A stretch of DNA of 64,000 nucleotides from Flavobacteriaceae bacterium GSB9. Lineage in GTDB: Bacteria > Bacteroidota > Bacteroidia > Flavobacteriales > Flavobacteriaceae. This document shows, in pieces, positions 62,562 through 64,000 of the stretch. How positions within the stretch are numbered: position 1 is the first letter of the stretch; each line of letters begins with the position of its first letter. The translations under genes and the position numbers were made by a program. The stretch covers positions 372,001 through 436,000 of the forward strand of contig CP062007.1 in NCBI GenBank assembly GCA_022749295.1, given 5' to 3'. The notes below the pieces were generated by a model that was not told where the DNA came from, made no database searches, and saw only the letters and a list, made by a program, of their open reading frames with translations.

Positions 62562-63941
62562 CTAATTTTTAACTTTTAATTGAAGAGAGCTATCGTTAAT
62601 TTCAAATTCATTATTCTTCAGCAAATTGAGAATTTCAGCGCCAGCCAATAAAACAGGGCCATAACCGTGCGCCGCATAAATATTAATAGGGCGATAGTAA
62701 TAAAAGGCAGGATCAAACCCCATACCCGTGCCAACGCAAGTGCCCTCAACCTGGCCTAATTGATTCACTTTTGTAGCGATGGCATTCCAACCTAATAAGG
62801 CAACTGGAGAAAAAGCTAACTTATCTATATAACCATTATTTATCGCTTTTGCAATTGAATAAGTGTAAATTGCTGTTGCAGAAGTTTCTAAATACGTGTC
62901 GTTTCTGTCTATTAGTTGATGCCAAAAACCTGTTCCATCTTGATAAGTGATTAGTCCCTCGATGTGTTGGCGAAGTTGTTTTAGCACTTTATCGTAACCC
63001 GAATGTGCCTTGGGTAAAACATCTAATAATTCTACCAATGACATAACAGCCCAACCATTGGCTCTGGCCCAATGGAACTGAGGATGGTAATCCATGCCCA
63101 TAACCCAACCATGCATGTATAACCCTTTTTCTTTATTGAACATTCTTTCGGAAAATTGTAAGACTTGCTTCACTGCATCATTGAAATACTTATCGTTACC
63201 TGTTAATTTCCCCATTTGGGCTAAAGCAGGTACGCTCATAAATAAATCATCTAGCCATAGTGTGTTCTTTTGGGGTCTATTTCTTGCCAAGGTACCATCT
63301 TCTAATCTAAATTGTTTATGGCTTATATAATCAATAAAGTTATTTATAAGTAGTTGAAGGTTGGTATTTAATCCAGCCCTTTCTGCTTTAATCATGGCTG
63401 CGCAAATTGCTCCGGCATCATCCAATGCATGTGGACGTAATGACTGAATTATTGGTGAAGGGTAATTTTTGTCTTCGTCTAACTTTTTATTGTAAAAAGG
63501 AGCTATGTCTGAAATTAGCTTTAGTCTTTTTTGAGTATAATCTGAATATTTTTTATTTCCAGTAGCTGTGGCTAAATGAAGCATCCCTGAGTAGGTAACA
63601 CCCCATTCATAGCTTGTTAGTCTAAAAGCACCAGGTTCAAAAACAATAAACTGATTTAGGTTTTTTAGTTTCGTAAGCTCCTTGTTAGTTCGTGAGTCTA
63701 TTAATTTTGAGGCCGTATTATTTTCAAGAAAATCATAAACCCTATCTACGGTTTTGATTATTTCTTCTTGAGATGGCTGTGCATAAGGTACGGGGTAGTC
63801 TGGTTGTAGCGCATGCAGGGGAGTGGTTACATCATTTGTCGGCTCTTGGGTAACCCCTGTAGTTGTAAAAGCCAATAAAAAAAAGAACATAATTACATTT
63901 TTAAGGCATATTGTTCTTTTTGTGTTTGTAAAGTATTTCAT
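62562..63941 (-). CDS. GH105 unsaturated rhamnogalacturonyl hydrolase-like protein
   Basis: This is a 459-residue exported (alpha/alpha)6-barrel enzyme (hydrophobic N-terminus ending GVTQEP). Family residues are the Asp-rich HALDDAGAIC and LWLDDLFMS, the HWARANGWAVMSLVELLD signature and a late CVGTGMGFDPAFYYYRP. It removes the 4,5-unsaturated uronic acid left by lyases from the non-reducing end. It heads the four-gene - strand operon with sulfatase, propeller and rhaM. Confidence 0.88.
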   Translation of the reverse strand: MKYFTNTKRTICLKNVIMFFFLLAFTTTGVTQEPTNDVTTPLHALQPDYPVPYAQPSQEEIIKTVDRVYDFLENNTASKLIDSRTNKELTKLKNLNQFIVFEPGAFRLTSYEWGVTYSGMLHLATATGNKKYSDYTQKRLKLISDIAPFYNKKLDEDKNYPSPIIQSLRPHALDDAGAICAAMIKAERAGLNTNLQLLINNFIDYISHKQFRLEDGTLARNRPQKNTLWLDDLFMSVPALAQMGKLTGNDKYFNDAVKQVLQFSERMFNKEKGLYMHGWVMGMDYHPQFHWARANGWAVMSLVELLDVLPKAHSGYDKVLKQLRQHIEGLITYQDGTGFWHQLIDRNDTYLETSATAIYTYSIAKAINNGYIDKLAFSPVALLGWNAIATKVNQLGQVEGTCVGTGMGFDPAFYYYRPINIYAAHGYGPVLLAGAEILNLLKNNEFEINDSSLQLKVKN

Positions 63942-63967
63942 TAGTAGTTTAGTGTTATTGTGATAAC

Positions 63968-63975
63968 CAAATATA
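63968..63975 (-). promoter_or_regulatory. -7 element of the GH105-sulfatase-rhaM operon
   Basis: Read on the - strand this is TATATTTG, a perfect TAnnTTTG, 26 bp upstream of the GH105 start. The region where a CAGGATGG box would lie at 27-bp spacing is outside the window. Confidence 0.5.
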
Positions 63976-64000
63976 TTTATTTATTGTTTTTACTGTATCC

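Noticed and set aside
1-64000. tRNA, rRNA, CRISPR, IS elements or phage genes
   Set aside because: No cloverleaf, repeat-spacer array, transposase or integrase was seen on either strand by reading; a profile search was not possible.

Overview
The window is AT-rich DNA from a Bacteroidota member, most likely a (marine) Flavobacteriaceae. The evidence is two SusC/SusD pairs, C-terminal type IX secretion (T9SS) sorting domains on four pectate lyases, many lipobox signal peptides, and Bacteroidetes-type TAnnTTTG promoter elements. Almost everything fits one purpose: a large pectin (homogalacturonan / rhamnogalacturonan) utilisation locus fused to a 6-deoxysugar catabolic module. No rRNA, tRNA, IS element, prophage or CRISPR array was recognised.

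Layout. (1) 1-11.3 kb, + strand: PL10 pectate lyase (5' end outside the window), T9SS-exported PL1 pectate lyase, two large beta-helix proteins of uncertain activity, and a GH43 lipoprotein. (2) 11.3-15.7 kb, + strand: zinc alcohol dehydrogenase, fucono/rhamnono-lactonase, SDR sugar dehydrogenase, FucP-like symporter and a sugar mutarotase. (3) 15.7-21.2 kb, - strand, convergent with (2): LutC, LutB, LutA, a fumarylacetoacetase-family diketo-acid hydrolase, an SDR and an AraC regulator. Blocks 2 and 3 together encode the non-phosphorylative oxidation of L-fucose or L-rhamnose to pyruvate plus L-lactate, with LutABC then oxidising the lactate. The acid-sugar dehydratase step is not in the window. 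(4) 21.3-30.7 kb, - strand: GH28, a CBM9-like/PKD protein, a large DUF4450-like (alpha/alpha)6 protein, a beta-propeller glycosidase-like protein and a second (alpha/alpha)6 glycosidase. (5) 30.9-37.7 kb, + strand: GntR/LacI-hybrid regulator, CE12 esterase, GH2 beta-galactosidase and a protein with two complete SGNH esterase domains. (6) 38.1-53.3 kb, + strand: FAS1 protein, SusC, SusD, FAS1, FAS1, SusC, SusD, closed by a perfect terminator hairpin. (7) 53.5-59.8 kb, + strand: T9SS-exported PL1 and two PL9 pectate lyases. (8) 59.8-63.9 kb, - strand: GH105, S1 sulfatase, GH43-like propeller and RhaM mutarotase.

How it works together (inference). Cell-surface PL1/PL9/PL10 lyases and esterases cut the polymer. 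The SusCD pairs, with the FAS1 lipoproteins as candidate auxiliary glycan binders, import oligosaccharides. GH28, GH105, GH2, GH43 and the uncharacterised glycosidases finish depolymerisation. The released deoxysugar is imported by the FucP-like carrier and oxidised to pyruvate and lactate.

The most noteworthy non-coding signal is a CAGGA(TGG) box placed exactly 27 bp upstream of a -7-like element at three promoters around the GntR gene: GH28, CE12 and the FAS1/SusCD operon. It looks like the recognition site of a local regulon.
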